NCBI RefSeq assembly: GCF_000014285.2
Contig: NC_008343.2
Span: 124,001 to 188,000, forward strand
Source of the DNA: Granulibacter bethesdensis CGDNIH1
GTDB taxonomy: Bacteria > Pseudomonadota > Alphaproteobacteria > Acetobacterales > Acetobacteraceae
Direction: 5' to 3'
DNA: 64,000 nucleotides
A program made the position numbers and the translations under genes. Within the stretch, counting starts at the first letter, position 1. Every line of letters starts with the position of its first letter. This document shows, piece by piece, positions 55,126 through 64,000 of the stretch. The notes beneath the pieces are model-generated. The model had not been told where the DNA came from and did not search any database. It was given only the letters and a program-made list of their open reading frames with translations.

Positions 55126-56388
55126 TCAGGATGCGTTCATAAAGGCTGCGATGCGGGCGGCGAGATGGTCTGCGACCTCCGTTTTGGAGGTGCGGGGCCA
55201 GTCTTCTTCCCCATCGGCGGTGATCAGGCGGATGGCGTTATCGACTCCGCCCATGATGCCGGTGTTGGGTGAGACGTCATTGGCCAGCAGCCAGTCGCAC
55301 CCTTTGCGCAGGCGCTTGTCGCGGGCGTGCTGATGCACGGCTTCCGTTTCGGCGGCAAAGCCGATCACCAGAGCCGGGCGTCTTGGGCCGGGCGCGGACA
55401 GGGTCGCCAGAATATCGGGGTTCGGCAGCAGCGTGAGGTGAGGTGTGCCGCCGGTTTTCTTGAGTTTCTGCTCGGCGGCTTCGACATGCCAGTCGGCGAC
55501 GGCAGCGACGCAGACCGCGATATCGGCTGGCAGGGCAGATTCGCAGGCGGCCATCATCTGCCGTCCGGTTTCCACATGGATCGTCGTGACACCTTGCGGA
55601 TCGGGAATGGAGACCGGCCCGCTGACCAGCGTGACCCGTGCTCCCCGGCGCGCCAGAGCCGCCGCGATCGCATGACCCTGCCGCCCGGAGCTGCGATTGG
55701 CCAGATAGCGCACCGGGTCCAGCGGCTCATGCGTCGGGCCGGATGTCACCAGCGCGTGATGCCCACGCAGATCCTGCGGTACGGTGTCGGCAGATGAGGG
55801 GACATTGGAGGAGACAGAGGAGGGGACCAGAAGGGAGAGGATCGCATCACGGATCGTCTCCGGCTCCGCCATGCGGCCGGGTCCGTATTCGTGACAGGCC
55901 ATCGGCCCTTCTTCCGGCCCGACCAGCGTGAGGCCGCGTGCGGTCAGTGTGTCGATATTGGCCTGTGTCGCCTGATGTTGCCACATGCGGACATTCATCG
56001 CCGGGGCGGCCAGCACGGGTTTGTCGGTGGCCAGCAAGACGGTGGCGGCCAGATCATCAGCCATCCCCGCGCTCATGCGCGCCAGCAGATCGGCAGTGGC
56101 AGGCGCGATGACCAGCAGATCGGCGGCACGGGAGAGCTGGATATGACCCATCATGCTTTCCTCGGTCAGGGAAAGCAGGTCCATGTGTACGGGCTGCTCG
56201 GTCAGTGCCTGAAGGGAGAGCGGTGTGACGAAAGCACTCCCCGCTTTGGTCAGAATGGTGGAGACGCTGCATCCTTCGGCGCGCAGCAGGCGGATCAGGG
56301 GCAGGGTTTTATAGGCGGCAATGCCACCGCCCACGATCAGCAGGACGGTTTTTCCGGCCAGGCGCTGAGGCAGGGCGGCGTCCGTCAC
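55126..56388 (-). CDS. coaBC: Bifunctional phosphopantothenoylcysteine decarboxylase/synthetase
   Basis: 420 residues from a GTG at 56388 that overlaps the ubiE stop codon. The N-terminal CoaC flavoprotein domain has [14 protein letters not shown], the PAMNVRMW motif and [17 protein letters not shown]. The C-terminal CoaB domain begins near [20 protein letters not shown] and has [11 protein letters not shown] linker of about 20 serine/valine-rich residues joins them. It makes phosphopantetheine from phosphopantothenate and cysteine in coenzyme A synthesis. Confidence 0.96.
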   Translation of the reverse strand: MTDAALPQRLAGKTVLLIVGGGIAAYKTLPLIRLLRAEGCSVSTILTKAGSAFVTPLSLQALTEQPVHMDLLSLTEESMMGHIQLSRAADLLVIAPATADLLARMSAGMADDLAATVLLATDKPVLAAPAMNVRMWQHQATQANIDTLTARGLTLVGPEEGPMACHEYGPGRMAEPETIRDAILSLLVPSSVSSNVPSSADTVPQDLRGHHALVTSGPTHEPLDPVRYLANRSSGRQGHAIAAALARRGARVTLVSGPVSIPDPQGVTTIHVETGRQMMAACESALPADIAVCVAAVADWHVEAAEQKLKKTGGTPHLTLLPNPDILATLSAPGPRRPALVIGFAAETEAVHQHARDKRLRKGCDWLLANDVSPNTGIMGGVDNAIRLITADGEEDWPRTSKTEVADHLAARIAAFMNAS

Positions 56389-57182
56389 AGCCGCCAGCCG
56401 CTGTGGATGGCGGCGATTCCGCCAGACAGGTTGCGCACGGACACACGGGAGAATCCGGCCTCCCGCATCATATCGGCCAGAGTTTCCTGATCGGGGAACA
56501 TGCGGATGCTTTCGGCGAGATACTGATAGCTGTCCCGATCCCCGGCAATGGCCTGACCCAGCCGGGGCAGCACCTGAAATGACCAGGCATCATAGACAGG
56601 TTCCAGCGCGGCGACGGTCACGCGACTGAATTCCAGACAATGGAACCGGCCGCCTGTTTTCAGCACGCGGCGGGCTTCTTTCAGCACGGCCAGCTTGTCC
56701 GTGCAGTTGCGCAGGCCGAACGCCATGGAGACCCGGTCCACGCTGCGGTCCGGCAGCGGCAGCGTTTCGGCATCGGCCACCAGAAAACGCAGACTGCCCA
56801 GCAATCCACGGCTGGCGGCGCGGTCTCGCCCGACCCCCAGCATGGCCGGGTTGATATCCGACAGAATCGCATCGCCACCACCGGAACGCAGCCAGTTGAA
56901 GCTGATATCCCCGGTGCCGCCTGCCAGATCCAGCAATGTCTGGCCGGGGCGCGGGTCCAGCACGGTGTTGAACACGCGCTTCCACAGGCGATGGATGCCG
57001 AGGGACATCACATCATTCATCAGATCGTATTTGGGGGCGACGCTGGCGAAGACCTCGCGCACCAGCGTTTTTTTCTGACCACGCGGGACGGCGCGAAAGC
57101 CGAAATCGGTTTCGCCAGCTGTCTGATCATTTCCAGCTGCCTGATCATTCATCGGGGGGACGGTGCCGTGTGACTCTGTCAT
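56385..57182 (-). CDS. ubiE: Ubiquinone/menaquinone methyltransferase UbiE
   Basis: 265 residues from the ATG at 57182 (MTESHGTVPPMNDQ...); the frame upstream of it overlaps mutM and is not coding. Landmarks are FASVAPKYDLMNDVMSLGIHR (about residues 46-66), the SAM motif LLDLAGGTGDISFN and FGLRNCTDKLAVLKEARRVL. It C-methylates the demethoxy-quinol ring in ubiquinone synthesis. The stop overlaps the coaBC GTG by four bases. Divergent from mutM, sharing a 70-base intergenic region. Confidence 0.96.
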   Translation of the reverse strand: MTESHGTVPPMNDQAAGNDQTAGETDFGFRAVPRGQKKTLVREVFASVAPKYDLMNDVMSLGIHRLWKRVFNTVLDPRPGQTLLDLAGGTGDISFNWLRSGGGDAILSDINPAMLGVGRDRAASRGLLGSLRFLVADAETLPLPDRSVDRVSMAFGLRNCTDKLAVLKEARRVLKTGGRFHCLEFSRVTVAALEPVYDAWSFQVLPRLGQAIAGDRDSYQYLAESIRMFPDQETLADMMREAGFSRVSVRNLSGGIAAIHSGWRL

Positions 57183-57252
57183 GCAGGCTGTATAGGAGGT
57201 CACGCGGCGAAGTAAAACGATTGCGTGATGCTTGAAACAAGGAATGCGCTTC

Positions 57253-58134
57253 ATGCCGGAACTGCCGGAAGTTGAAACGGTGATGCGTGGCCTGCGTGCG
57301 CGTCTGGAGGGGCGTCGTATCGTGCGGGCGGAGGTCAGGCGGCCTGATCTGCGCTTTCCTCTGCCACCCGGTCTGGCGGCCCGGCTGACGGGTGCGTATG
57401 TGCGGGATTTCCGTCGGCGTGGAAAATACATCCTGATGCGTCTGGATGGCGGTGACAGCCTGTTGATTCACCTGGGCATGTCCGGTCGTTTCGTGCTGCG
57501 TGCACCCGCCGACACGACCTTGCCGGAGGGGCATGAACCGGAGCGGCATGAACACGTCTCCATGATGGCTGAGGATGGCTGGATCGCGGCGCTGGTCGAC
57601 CCGAGGCGGTTCGGCATGATGGATCTGGTGCCGACTGCGGCGGAGGATGCGCATCGTCTGCTCTCCTCCATGGGGCCTGAGCCGCTGGAAGATGCATTTT
57701 GTCTCTCTGGTCTGGAAAAGGCATTTGCCGGTCGCCGCACGGCGGTGAAACTGGCTCTGCTGGATCAACGGATCGTGGCCGGGCTGGGCAATATCTATGT
57801 TTCGGAGGCCCTGTTCCGGGCCGGGATCAATCCGCTGCGGGCCGCGGGGGACCTCTCCCGGGCTGAACTCCGGCGGTTGATCCCCGCGATTCGCGAGACG
57901 TTGACGGAAGCGATTGCCGCAGGTGGCTCCTCCCTGCGTGACTATGTGCAGCCGGATGGTGAACTGGGCTATTTCCAGCATGCATGGAAAGTCTATGGCC
58001 GTGCGGGGCAGCCTTGCGAACATTGTCCCGGCCTGTCCGCCGGCTGTCAGGGGATCGTCCAGATCGTGCAGGGCGGTCGAAGCACGTATTTCTGTCCCTG
58101 TACCCAGCAACAGGCGGGGAAACAGGCGGGATGA
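57253..58134 (+). CDS. mutM: Formamidopyrimidine-DNA glycosylase
   Basis: 293 residues from the ATG at 57253, fixed by the conserved [10 protein letters not shown] start in which Pro2 is the catalytic nucleophile after Met removal and Glu3 assists. The lysine of the beta-clamp is in RRRGKYILM. The C-terminal zinc finger is complete (CEHC near 255 and CPC with TQQ at the end; spacing C-x2-C-x16-C-x-C as read). It excises oxidised purines such as 8-oxoguanine and nicks the DNA. Divergent from ubiE, a usual alphaproteobacterial arrangement. Confidence 0.97.
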   Translation: MPELPEVETVMRGLRARLEGRRIVRAEVRRPDLRFPLPPGLAARLTGAYVRDFRRRGKYILMRLDGGDSLLIHLGMSGRFVLRAPADTTLPEGHEPERHEHVSMMAEDGWIAALVDPRRFGMMDLVPTAAEDAHRLLSSMGPEPLEDAFCLSGLEKAFAGRRTAVKLALLDQRIVAGLGNIYVSEALFRAGINPLRAAGDLSRAELRRLIPAIRETLTEAIAAGGSSLRDYVQPDGELGYFQHAWKVYGRAGQPCEHCPGLSAGCQGIVQIVQGGRSTYFCPCTQQQAGKQAG

Positions 58135-58180
58135 AGGGGGCAGGGTTGCCGGCGCCGAATGGCGGGGTGTGCAAGTTTCC

Positions 58181-58209
58181 TTGACTCTCTGCGGGCTGCT
58201 GCGTAGATA
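58181..58209 (+). promoter_or_regulatory. Sigma70-type promoter of rpsT
   Basis: TTGACT (58181-58186) and TAGATA (58204-58209) are separated by exactly 17 bases. It lies 67 bases before the rpsT ATG, downstream of mutM. The -35 matches five of six consensus bases, as expected for a highly expressed ribosomal protein gene. Confidence 0.75.
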
Positions 58210-58276
58210 TCCGCCCCTCACAGGCGGGCCACTCCGCCGGACCCGTCCTTAGCATTACCGAATGGTTTGAAGATCG

Positions 58277-58546
58277 ATGGCTAATACCGCTTCAGCGCGC
58301 AAGCGCATCCGGCAGATCAAGGTTCGCACGGAGCGTAACGCTGCGCGCAAGTCCCGCATGCGTACCTTCGTCAAGAAGGTCGAAACCGCGATCGCGTCCG
58401 GCAATCACACTGCCGCAAACGAAGCCCTGCGTGAGGCTCAGCCGGAAATGCAGCGCGCCGCTGGCAAGGGCGTGATCCATCGCAACACGGTGGCCCGTCG
58501 TCTGTCCCGCCTGACGGCACGGATCAAGGCTCTGGCCACCGCCTGA
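58277..58546 (+). CDS. rpsT: 30S ribosomal protein S20
   Basis: 89 residues, strongly basic and helical: [20 protein letters not shown], then [19 protein letters not shown] and a C-terminal [20 protein letters not shown]. These are typical S20 signatures and the length is normal. It binds 16S rRNA early in 30S assembly. It has its own promoter and is followed by two terminator-like hairpins. In many Alphaproteobacteria rpsT directly precedes dnaA, as here. Confidence 0.98.
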
Positions 58547-58551
58547 GCCTG

Positions 58552-58578
58552 ACCGGATTACAGAGCCGGTATATTTTT
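58552..58578 (+). terminator. Weak hairpin with T-run directly after rpsT
   Basis: ACCGG (58552-58556) and CCGGT (58566-58570) form a five-base stem with a nine-base loop, followed by ATATTTTT (58571-58578). The position six bases after the rpsT stop suits an intrinsic terminator, though the stem is short. Confidence 0.5.
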
Positions 58579-58656
58579 AATATTGGTTGCGTAATTCTGT
58601 TATCAAACAGCTGGCTTTAGTCAGTGTTTTGATTTTCGGCACTCTCAATCTGCACG

Positions 58657-58692
58657 AATACTGCTGTCCATTTGACGGATGGCAGTATTTTT
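58657..58692 (+). terminator. Second terminator-like hairpin before dnaA
   Basis: AATACTG (58657-58663) pairs with CAGTATT (58683-58689) and, further in, CCAT (58668-58671) with ATGG (58679-58682), leaving a four-base bulge and a seven-base loop. A run of five T residues (58688-58692) ends the structure. It probably separates rpsT transcription from dnaA. Confidence 0.6.
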
Positions 58693-58938
58693 GCTGTCTA
58701 AGGCCGTTGTCCTTTCTCCGGGACTTTGGTTCTCAGTGCCGTGATCGTTCAAATCTTTCTGACCACAGGGCATGACTTTTGGATTGCTTCCGGATCATCC
58801 CCGATGCAACCTAAGATATCGACTTCCTGTTTGTGGTGAGGAAGGCCTGACAGGACGTGCATGGTTCCTGTTCAGGCAGACGAAGCAACATGTCGTTTGA
58901 ATATCGGTCCTCTCTTCAGGACCGCTTGATCCGGGTAG

Positions 58939-60516
58939 GTGCGGGCAGTGTCAGAACACGGCGGCAGCGCGGAACAGGATATCTCCGTTCACGCTGCAAA
59001 AAAACGCGATGACTTTGCCGATGTTACGCCAGCAACCGGGCGGCCGGTTTCGGCTGGCCTGCTGGCCGAGCAATGGAATCGCGTACGTCAGAGGCTGCGG
59101 GCTGAGGTCGGGGAAGTTGAATACCGGACCTGGCTGCGGCAAATGACGCTGGCCGGGTTGGAGGCTGATGAGGTTGCCATTCACCTGCCGACCCGTTTTC
59201 TGCGTGACTGGGTGCGTTCCCATTACTCCGATCGCCTGAATACGCTGTGGCAGGCGGAAAATCCTGCGGTCAGGCGGGTGGATATCCGCCTCGGCTCCGT
59301 GACGGAGAGTGGCCATGGTCTGACCGAAAGCCTGTACGAAAGCGGTATCGTCCAGAAAGCATCTGCTCCGGCAGAGCGTGTAGCGCCGGTCTCATCGGTC
59401 GCGGATCAGGCCAGTCTTCCGGAAGCAGACACTCTGGCCCCTTCTTCTCTGGCTGGCCCTGCGTTGGATGAGGCCGGACGCGCCGGCGATATGCATGCGC
59501 TGGATCGGCGCTTCAGCTTCGAGACCTTCGTGGTTGGTAAACCCAATGAATTCGCCTATGCCTGCGCGCGCCGCGTGGCGGAAAGCCCGGCCAGCCCGGG
59601 CTTCAATCCGCTCTTTCTGTATGGCGGTGTTGGTCTCGGCAAGACGCATCTGATGCATGCCATCGCGTGGGAGCTGAACCGTCCGGGACGGCCCCCGGTT
59701 TCCGTCGCCTATATGTCGGCGGAGAAGTTCATGTATCGCTTTATCGCCGCCATTCGCAGCCAATCCACCATGGAGTTCAAGGAAGAGTTGCGCAGCGTCG
59801 ATGTGCTGATGGTGGATGACCTTCAGTTCCTGATCGGCAAGGACAATACGCAGGAAGAATTCTTCCATACGTTCAATGCGCTGGTGGATGCGGGCAAGCA
59901 GATTGTTGTGTCGGCTGACAAATCACCTTCCGATCTGTCAGGGCTGGAAGATCGTCTGCGGACCCGTCTCGGCTGCGGCATGGTGGCCGATCTGCATGCC
60001 ACTACCTTTGAGCTGCGTATCTCGATTCTCGAAGCCAAGGTGCAGAAAGCCGGCGTCGAGGTCTCGCCCAAAGTGCTAGAATTCCTTGCGCACAAGATCA
60101 CCTCGAACGTGCGGGAGCTGGAAGGCGCGCTGAACCGGCTGATCGCCCATGCCAATCTGTTTGGCCGGGCGCTGACGCTGGAAACCGCGCAGGAAGTGCT
60201 GCACGATATTCTGAAGGCGCATGACCGTCGCATCACCATTGAGGAAATCCAGCGCCGCGTCGCGGAGCACTGGAATATCCGGCTGACGGACATGTCCTCT
60301 GCCCGCCGGGCGCGGGCAGTGGCCCGGCCGCGCCAGGTGGCGATGTTCCTCGCCAAGCAGTTGACCAGCCGCTCCCTGCCGGAAATCGGCCGTAAATTCG
60401 GCAATCGCGACCATACCACCGTGATGCATGCCATCAGCCGTGTCACCGAGCTGATGGAGCGGGATGCGGCTTTTGCCGAAGATGTCGAGCTGTTGCGCCG
60501 GATGCTGGAATCCTGA
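58939..60516 (+). CDS. dnaA: Chromosomal replication initiator DnaA
   Basis: 525 residues from a GTG at 58939 (another GTG at 58948 is possible); about 42 residues precede domain I (LAEQWNRVRQRLRAEVGEVEYRTWL, at about 43-67). Domain III is AAA+: Walker A GGVGLGKTHLMHAI and Walker B VLMVDDLQFL. Domain IV has SARRARAVARPRQVAMFLAK and the DnaA-box-reading FGNRDHTTVMHAI. It opens the replication origin and regulates genes. Domain II is a long variable linker. It converges on the next gene with six bases between the stop codons. Confidence 0.98.
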   Translation: MRAVSEHGGSAEQDISVHAAKKRDDFADVTPATGRPVSAGLLAEQWNRVRQRLRAEVGEVEYRTWLRQMTLAGLEADEVAIHLPTRFLRDWVRSHYSDRLNTLWQAENPAVRRVDIRLGSVTESGHGLTESLYESGIVQKASAPAERVAPVSSVADQASLPEADTLAPSSLAGPALDEAGRAGDMHALDRRFSFETFVVGKPNEFAYACARRVAESPASPGFNPLFLYGGVGLGKTHLMHAIAWELNRPGRPPVSVAYMSAEKFMYRFIAAIRSQSTMEFKEELRSVDVLMVDDLQFLIGKDNTQEEFFHTFNALVDAGKQIVVSADKSPSDLSGLEDRLRTRLGCGMVADLHATTFELRISILEAKVQKAGVEVSPKVLEFLAHKITSNVRELEGALNRLIAHANLFGRALTLETAQEVLHDILKAHDRRITIEEIQRRVAEHWNIRLTDMSSARRARAVARPRQVAMFLAKQLTSRSLPEIGRKFGNRDHTTVMHAISRVTELMERDAAFAEDVELLRRMLES

Positions 60517-60522
60517 TTTCGC

Positions 60523-61575
60523 TTATCGCCACGACGTTCCGTGTTTTCTGGCCGCCAGCACGACGCAGCCGAGCCAGATCAACTGCGGCACCAGCAGCAG
60601 CGTCGGGATCAGCAGTTTTCCGCTCGGCCCTGCCTGCATGAACAGCAGGCAGGCACAGCCTCCCAGTACTGTGAAACCCCAATGGATCAGGGTGACGGCT
60701 TCCCGGCTGAAACCGCTGCGGGAGGCGACCTGATACAGGTGTCCACGATGGGCGGCAGTGACGTTTTCGCCATTAAGGCCGCGCCGGACCAGGGTAAAAG
60801 CGACATCGAACAGCACGCCGGATAACAGCATCGGCACCAGCAGGAACGACATGTCCACATTGTCGAACCGGCTGGCGGCAATACCGAGCATGGCGAGCAC
60901 GAACCCACAGAACTGGCTGCCGACATCCCCCATGAAAATCCGGGCTTTGGGAAAGTTGAAAGGCAGAAATCCCGCAATTCCCGAGGCCAGCAGCAGGGCG
61001 GCAAAATAAATGAAATATCCGCCCTGTTCCTGTGCAATCCAGGCCAGAAACAGGCAGGCGATCAGGGAGACGCCGGAGGCCAGCCCGTTCAGCCCGTCGA
61101 TGAAATTCATCGCATTGGTGGCGAAGATCAGCCACATCATGCTGGCAATCGGTGCAATCCATCCCAGCGAAACCGGGCCGATGAACGGAAGGTTCGGATC
61201 GCGCAGGCTCAGCCCGCTGGCGACGACGGTCAGGGCGGCGAGGATCTGGGTGCCGAGCTTGACGGTAAAGGAGCGGCTGCGAATATCGTCGATCATCGAC
61301 ACGGCCGCGATGGCGACGGAGGCGATTATGACCCCCCGGAAATAAGGATCGGCAATCCGGGAAAAATCGGCCCAGATATACAGGGCCAGCAATCCGGCCA
61401 GAAAAGCGGCGACGATTCCCACTCCCCCCCCTTTCGGGGTGGCGATGCTGTGGGCCTTGCGCAAATCGGGCTGATCCATGACCCGCACGGTGATCATGAT
61501 CCGCACGATCATGGCTGAAAGCCCTGCCAGCGCGGCACAGAACAGCAGATGGTGAAGAAAGGCCGTGAACGTCAT
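60523..61575 (-). CDS. WecA/MraY-type undecaprenyl-phosphate sugar-1-phosphate transferase
   Basis: 350 residues from the ATG at 61575; the longer frame upstream lies in the divergent promoter. About ten membrane helices. Family landmarks are RKAHSIATPKGGGVGIV, SMIDDIRS (the DD motif), and TNAMNFIDGLNGLASG with the catalytic Asp. It transfers a sugar phosphate from a UDP-sugar to the lipid carrier, starting O-antigen, exopolysaccharide or enterobacterial-common-antigen-like synthesis. It is divergent from a sugar dehydratase gene, which supports a surface-glycan role. Confidence 0.92.
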   Translation of the reverse strand: MTFTAFLHHLLFCAALAGLSAMIVRIMITVRVMDQPDLRKAHSIATPKGGGVGIVAAFLAGLLALYIWADFSRIADPYFRGVIIASVAIAAVSMIDDIRSRSFTVKLGTQILAALTVVASGLSLRDPNLPFIGPVSLGWIAPIASMMWLIFATNAMNFIDGLNGLASGVSLIACLFLAWIAQEQGGYFIYFAALLLASGIAGFLPFNFPKARIFMGDVGSQFCGFVLAMLGIAASRFDNVDMSFLLVPMLLSGVLFDVAFTLVRRGLNGENVTAAHRGHLYQVASRSGFSREAVTLIHWGFTVLGGCACLLFMQAGPSGKLLIPTLLLVPQLIWLGCVVLAARKHGTSWR

Positions 61576-61727
61576 GCAAGGCTCCCGCAACGGGCCGGAA
61601 AAGGCGGCGGACCATGGCCGATGCCGCGTGGAACCGCAACACCAGCCTGTATCAAGCGTGCGGGGCACACGGTAATTCACCCGTCTCCCCCCTCGGCAAG
61701 AGGGCTGGAGCTGTTTATAGGTCGCTC

Positions 61728-63683
61728 ATGGCGTCCGGACGCGTTTATTCCCGTATCGTGCTGAACATCCTGCTGGATGGTTCTCTGGCGGCTCTGGCCG
61801 TTCCGGTGGCGCACTGGCTTGCCCGGCCGGGGACTGATCCGGTTCCGGCCTCATGGTGGCTGTTACTCAGTGCGTTGAGCGTGGTGCTGGGGGGCATTCC
61901 GTTCCGCCTGCCTACCCAATACTGGCGCTTTGCAGGAATCGGCGATCTGGTCGGTGTCGCTGCATGCAGTATCAGCGGAGCCGTCCTGTTCACGCTTGCT
62001 CTGGTCATGGCGCACACGCCGCTGCCCAGCAAAAGTTTTCCGGTCATTTTCGCCATGACCTTGCTGCTGGTGCTGGGGACGCCACGGGTGGCCTATCGGT
62101 TGACGCAAGGCAATATCCGTTTCGGGGCGCGCACGGAGGCGTCGGAAGCAGCCCCGCCGGTGCAGACCGTGCTTCTGGTCGGTGCGGGCGAGGGTGCCGA
62201 TCTGTTTCTCCGTGCGACGGCCAAGGATCGCCGTGCCTCGCTGCGTGTGATCGGATTGCTGGCGCTGTCCTCCCGCCAGACAGGGCGGCGTATTCACGGG
62301 CAGCCGATTCTCGGCACGGTCGATCAGGCCGATGAAGTGCTGGAGCGTCTGCGGACAGAAGGCCAGTTGCCGGGGCAGATCGTCATCACCGCGTCGGAGT
62401 TAGGCGGGGAGCGGATGCGTATGCTGATGGATGTGGCGGAAAAGCAGGGTATGCAACTCCGCCGTGCCGCCGATCCCACATTGCTGACCAGTGCCGCAGC
62501 CGATGCGGATTCCGCGCGGGCCACCCTGAAGCCGGTGGCGATTGAGGATCTGCTCAACCGCCCGCAGGCAAGACTGGATCGGGAAGGCATGGCCCGACTG
62601 ATTCAGGGCCGGCGTGTTCTGGTGACCGGTGCCGGTGGCACGATCGGCAGTGAGCTCAGTCGTCAGGTGGCGGCTTTCGGCCCCTCCCGCCTGCTGCTGC
62701 TGGATAACGGTGAATATGCGCTGTGGCAGATCGATCTGGAGCTGGGAGAATCTTTCCCTGCTGTTCCGCGTCAGCCGATTGTGGCCGATATTCGGGATGC
62801 CGGCCGACTGCATGCGATCATGCAGGTGGAGAAACCGGAGCTGGTGTTTCATGCCGCGGCGCTGAAACATGTCCCCATGGTGGAGGCCAATCCGCTGGAG
62901 GGCCTGCTGACCAATGCAGTCGGCACAAGGATCGTGGCGGATGCGGCAGCGGCTGCCGGAGCGCTGGGCATGGTGCTGATTTCCACCGACAAGGCGGTCA
63001 ATCCGACCAGCGTCATGGGCGCCTCCAAGCGTCTGGCCGAGATGTACTGTCAGGCTCTGGATCGTCTCGCCCAGCGCCATGGAAACGGCATGCGCTGCGT
63101 CACGGTGCGGTTCGGCAATGTGCTGGGCAGCACCGGATCGGTGGTGCCGTTGTTCCGGAGGCAGTTGGAACGCGGCGGCCCGCTGACCGTGACCCATCCG
63201 GATATGCGCCGCTATTTCATGACGGTGCGCGAAGCGGTGGGACTGGTCTTGCAGGCCACGGTTGTCGGTGTCAGTGCCGGGGCGGCCTCCTCTGCTGTGC
63301 CCGAAGGCGGCATTTTCGTGCTGGATATGGGGGAGCCGGTGAAGATCGTCGATCTGGCGCGCCAACTGATCCGTCTGGCCGGGCTGAGGCCGGATGAGGA
63401 TGTCGCCATCCGGTTCACCGGTCTGCGCCCCGGCGAAAAATTGTATGAAGAACTGTTCCACGGCAAGGAACCGCCGGAGGCTACCATCTATCCCGGCCTG
63501 CTGATGGCCCGTCCGCGTGTGGTGGAGGCGGAGATGGCGGCCGATGCGATCGACATCCTGGCGGCTGCCTGTCGACGTGGCGACCATGCGGCGGCGCTGG
63601 CGGTGCTGGCACAGATGGTGCCGGAATTCGTGCATCAGCCCAATCATGACAGGACGGCTTTGCTACAAACGGCTTCCAGCTGA
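61728..63683 (+). CDS. Membrane-bound nucleotide-sugar 4,6-dehydratase (FlaA1/CapD/PglF type)
   Basis: 651 residues from the ATG at 61728. Four membrane helices lie in the first 140 residues, followed by a CoA-binding-like Rossmann part (QTVLLVGAGEGADLFL) and the catalytic SDR domain: TGAGGTIGSELSRQ for NAD(P), HAAALKHVPMVE, and STDKAVNPTSVMGASKR, where Lys replaces the usual SDR Tyr position as in PglF/WbpM. It would make a UDP-4-keto-6-deoxy sugar from UDP-GlcNAc. A DegT-type aminotransferase follows after nine bases and could aminate that product, as in bacillosamine-type pathways. Confidence 0.93.
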   Translation: MASGRVYSRIVLNILLDGSLAALAVPVAHWLARPGTDPVPASWWLLLSALSVVLGGIPFRLPTQYWRFAGIGDLVGVAACSISGAVLFTLALVMAHTPLPSKSFPVIFAMTLLLVLGTPRVAYRLTQGNIRFGARTEASEAAPPVQTVLLVGAGEGADLFLRATAKDRRASLRVIGLLALSSRQTGRRIHGQPILGTVDQADEVLERLRTEGQLPGQIVITASELGGERMRMLMDVAEKQGMQLRRAADPTLLTSAAADADSARATLKPVAIEDLLNRPQARLDREGMARLIQGRRVLVTGAGGTIGSELSRQVAAFGPSRLLLLDNGEYALWQIDLELGESFPAVPRQPIVADIRDAGRLHAIMQVEKPELVFHAAALKHVPMVEANPLEGLLTNAVGTRIVADAAAAAGALGMVLISTDKAVNPTSVMGASKRLAEMYCQALDRLAQRHGNGMRCVTVRFGNVLGSTGSVVPLFRRQLERGGPLTVTHPDMRRYFMTVREAVGLVLQATVVGVSAGAASSAVPEGGIFVLDMGEPVKIVDLARQLIRLAGLRPDEDVAIRFTGLRPGEKLYEELFHGKEPPEATIYPGLLMARPRVVEAEMAADAIDILAAACRRGDHAAALAVLAQMVPEFVHQPNHDRTALLQTASS

Positions 63684-63692
63684 GTGAGACCC

Positions 63693-64000
63693 ATGACAGA
63701 GACAGCAGCCCCGATCGCTTTCCTTGACCTGAAAGCGCAGCAGCGCCGCATCGCGGAGGATCTGCGCCCCCGTGTCGAGGCGGTGTTCGCGCATTGCCAG
63801 TTCGTGCTGGGGCCGGAGGTGCGGGCGCTGGAGGAAGAGCTGGCAGCGTTCTGCGGGGCCACACATTGCGTCTCGGTCAGTTCCGGTACGGATGCGTTGC
63901 AGATTGCACTGATGGCGGAGGGAATCGGTCGTGGAGACGCCGTGTTCCTGCCTGCCTTCACCTATACGGCGACGGCGGAAGTACCTCTGGTGCTGGGCGC
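63693..64000 (+). CDS. DegT/DnrJ/EryC1-family aminotransferase (3' end outside window)
   Basis: 102 codons are visible, beginning MTETAAPIAFLDLKAQQRRI. LEEELAAFCGATHCVSVSSGTDALQIAL is the usual PLP-phosphate-binding start of the family (about residues 50-77) and PAFTYTATAEV follows. Such enzymes aminate 4-keto or 3-keto nucleotide sugars. The C-terminal two thirds, with the PLP lysine, are beyond the window. It lies nine bases after the dehydratase gene. Confidence 0.93.
   Translation, partial: MTETAAPIAFLDLKAQQRRIAEDLRPRVEAVFAHCQFVLGPEVRALEEELAAFCGATHCVSVSSGTDALQIALMAEGIGRGDAVFLPAFTYTATAEVPLVLG

Larger units (their letters stand above)
58547..58938 (+). other. 392-base non-coding region between rpsT and dnaA
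   Basis: It holds two hairpins described separately and is richer in A+T than the flanking genes (for example TATATTTTTAATATTGG after rpsT). A 62-codon frame at 58587-58775 has no family resemblance and spans a terminator hairpin, so it is not called. No perfect DnaA box was found; CTGACCACA (58759-58767) matches loosely. The dnaA promoter must lie in the second half, but no hexamer pair stood out. Confidence 0.6.

Noticed and set aside
58672-58677. TTGACG as a -35 element for dnaA
   Set aside because: It sits in the loop of a terminator-like hairpin and the sequence 17 bases on (TGTCTA) is a poor -10.
58587-58775. A 62-codon frame between rpsT and dnaA
   Set aside because: It spans the hairpin-plus-T-run at 58657-58692, lacks a ribosome binding site and has no recognisable features.
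1-64000. CRISPR arrays, insertion sequences, prophage or integrative elements
   Set aside because: No regularly spaced repeats, transposase or integrase genes, terminal repeats or phage genes were seen; gene order is typical core chromosome.

Overview
The window looks like chromosomal DNA of an alphaproteobacterium of the acetic acid bacteria (Acetobacteraceae). It is GC-rich and densely coded. Gene-order blocks typical of Alphaproteobacteria are present: plsC-miaB-phoH-ybeY-corC; argH-small lipoprotein-lysA; TIGR02302-ftsE-ftsX-ydcF-plsC-DUF2125; chorismate mutase-hisC-tyrA divergent from metX-metW. A lanthanide-type methanol dehydrogenase and a cyanide-insensitive-type bd quinol oxidase fit a methanol-oxidising member such as Granulibacter. 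That genus is a guess that could not be tested here. No tRNA, rRNA, CRISPR array, insertion sequence or prophage was seen.

Layout. 1-1.4 kb: end of a HAD hydrolase and a GDPD-family protein lacking key catalytic residues. 1.4-6.6 kb (minus): acyltransferase, miaB, phoH, ybeY and corC, mostly overlapping. 6.9-13 kb: tamA-tamB (outer membrane assembly). 13-18.3 kb: xoxF-like methanol dehydrogenase translationally coupled to two oligopeptide-type ABC permeases and a solute-binding protein, with no ATPase gene; a long hairpin abuts the xoxF start. 18.3-22.3 kb: creA, Tat-type tlpA, argH, a 47-residue lipoprotein gene and lysA. 22.4-30 kb: envelope and division genes (TIGR02302, ftsEX, ydcF, plsC, DUF2125). 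30-32.6 kb: cioAB plus a 39-residue DUF2474 partner.

32.6-37.6 kb: tyrA, hisC and a chorismate mutase with a PDT/ACT-like tail (minus), divergent from metX-metW. 37.7-41.4 kb: glsB-like gene and an htrA-response regulator-sensor kinase operon. 41.5-46.4 kb: hrpB, a DsbD-type reductase and nfuA. 46.5-52.8 kb: metH preceded by an ArsR-methyltransferase fusion with a perfect 22-bp palindrome at its start; on the other side of the palindrome lies a small divergent protein resembling a COG0523 (CobW) fragment with a CxCC motif but no P-loop. Then comes an ABC importer core (ATPase plus double permease) without a binding protein.

54.6-58.5 kb: dut, coaBC and ubiE (minus), then mutM and rpsT with a clear sigma70 promoter. 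58.9-64 kb: dnaA, a WecA/MraY-type sugar-phosphate transferase, a membrane nucleotide-sugar dehydratase and the start of a DegT-type aminotransferase, the last three probably opening a surface-glycan locus. Metabolic themes are sulfur amino acid/SAM cycling (metX, metW, metH, SAH-type regulator), periplasmic methanol oxidation with quinol oxidation, and envelope biogenesis. The best candidates for something undescribed are the CxCC mini-protein sharing an operator region with the metH regulator, and the xoxF-ABC operon with its leader hairpin.
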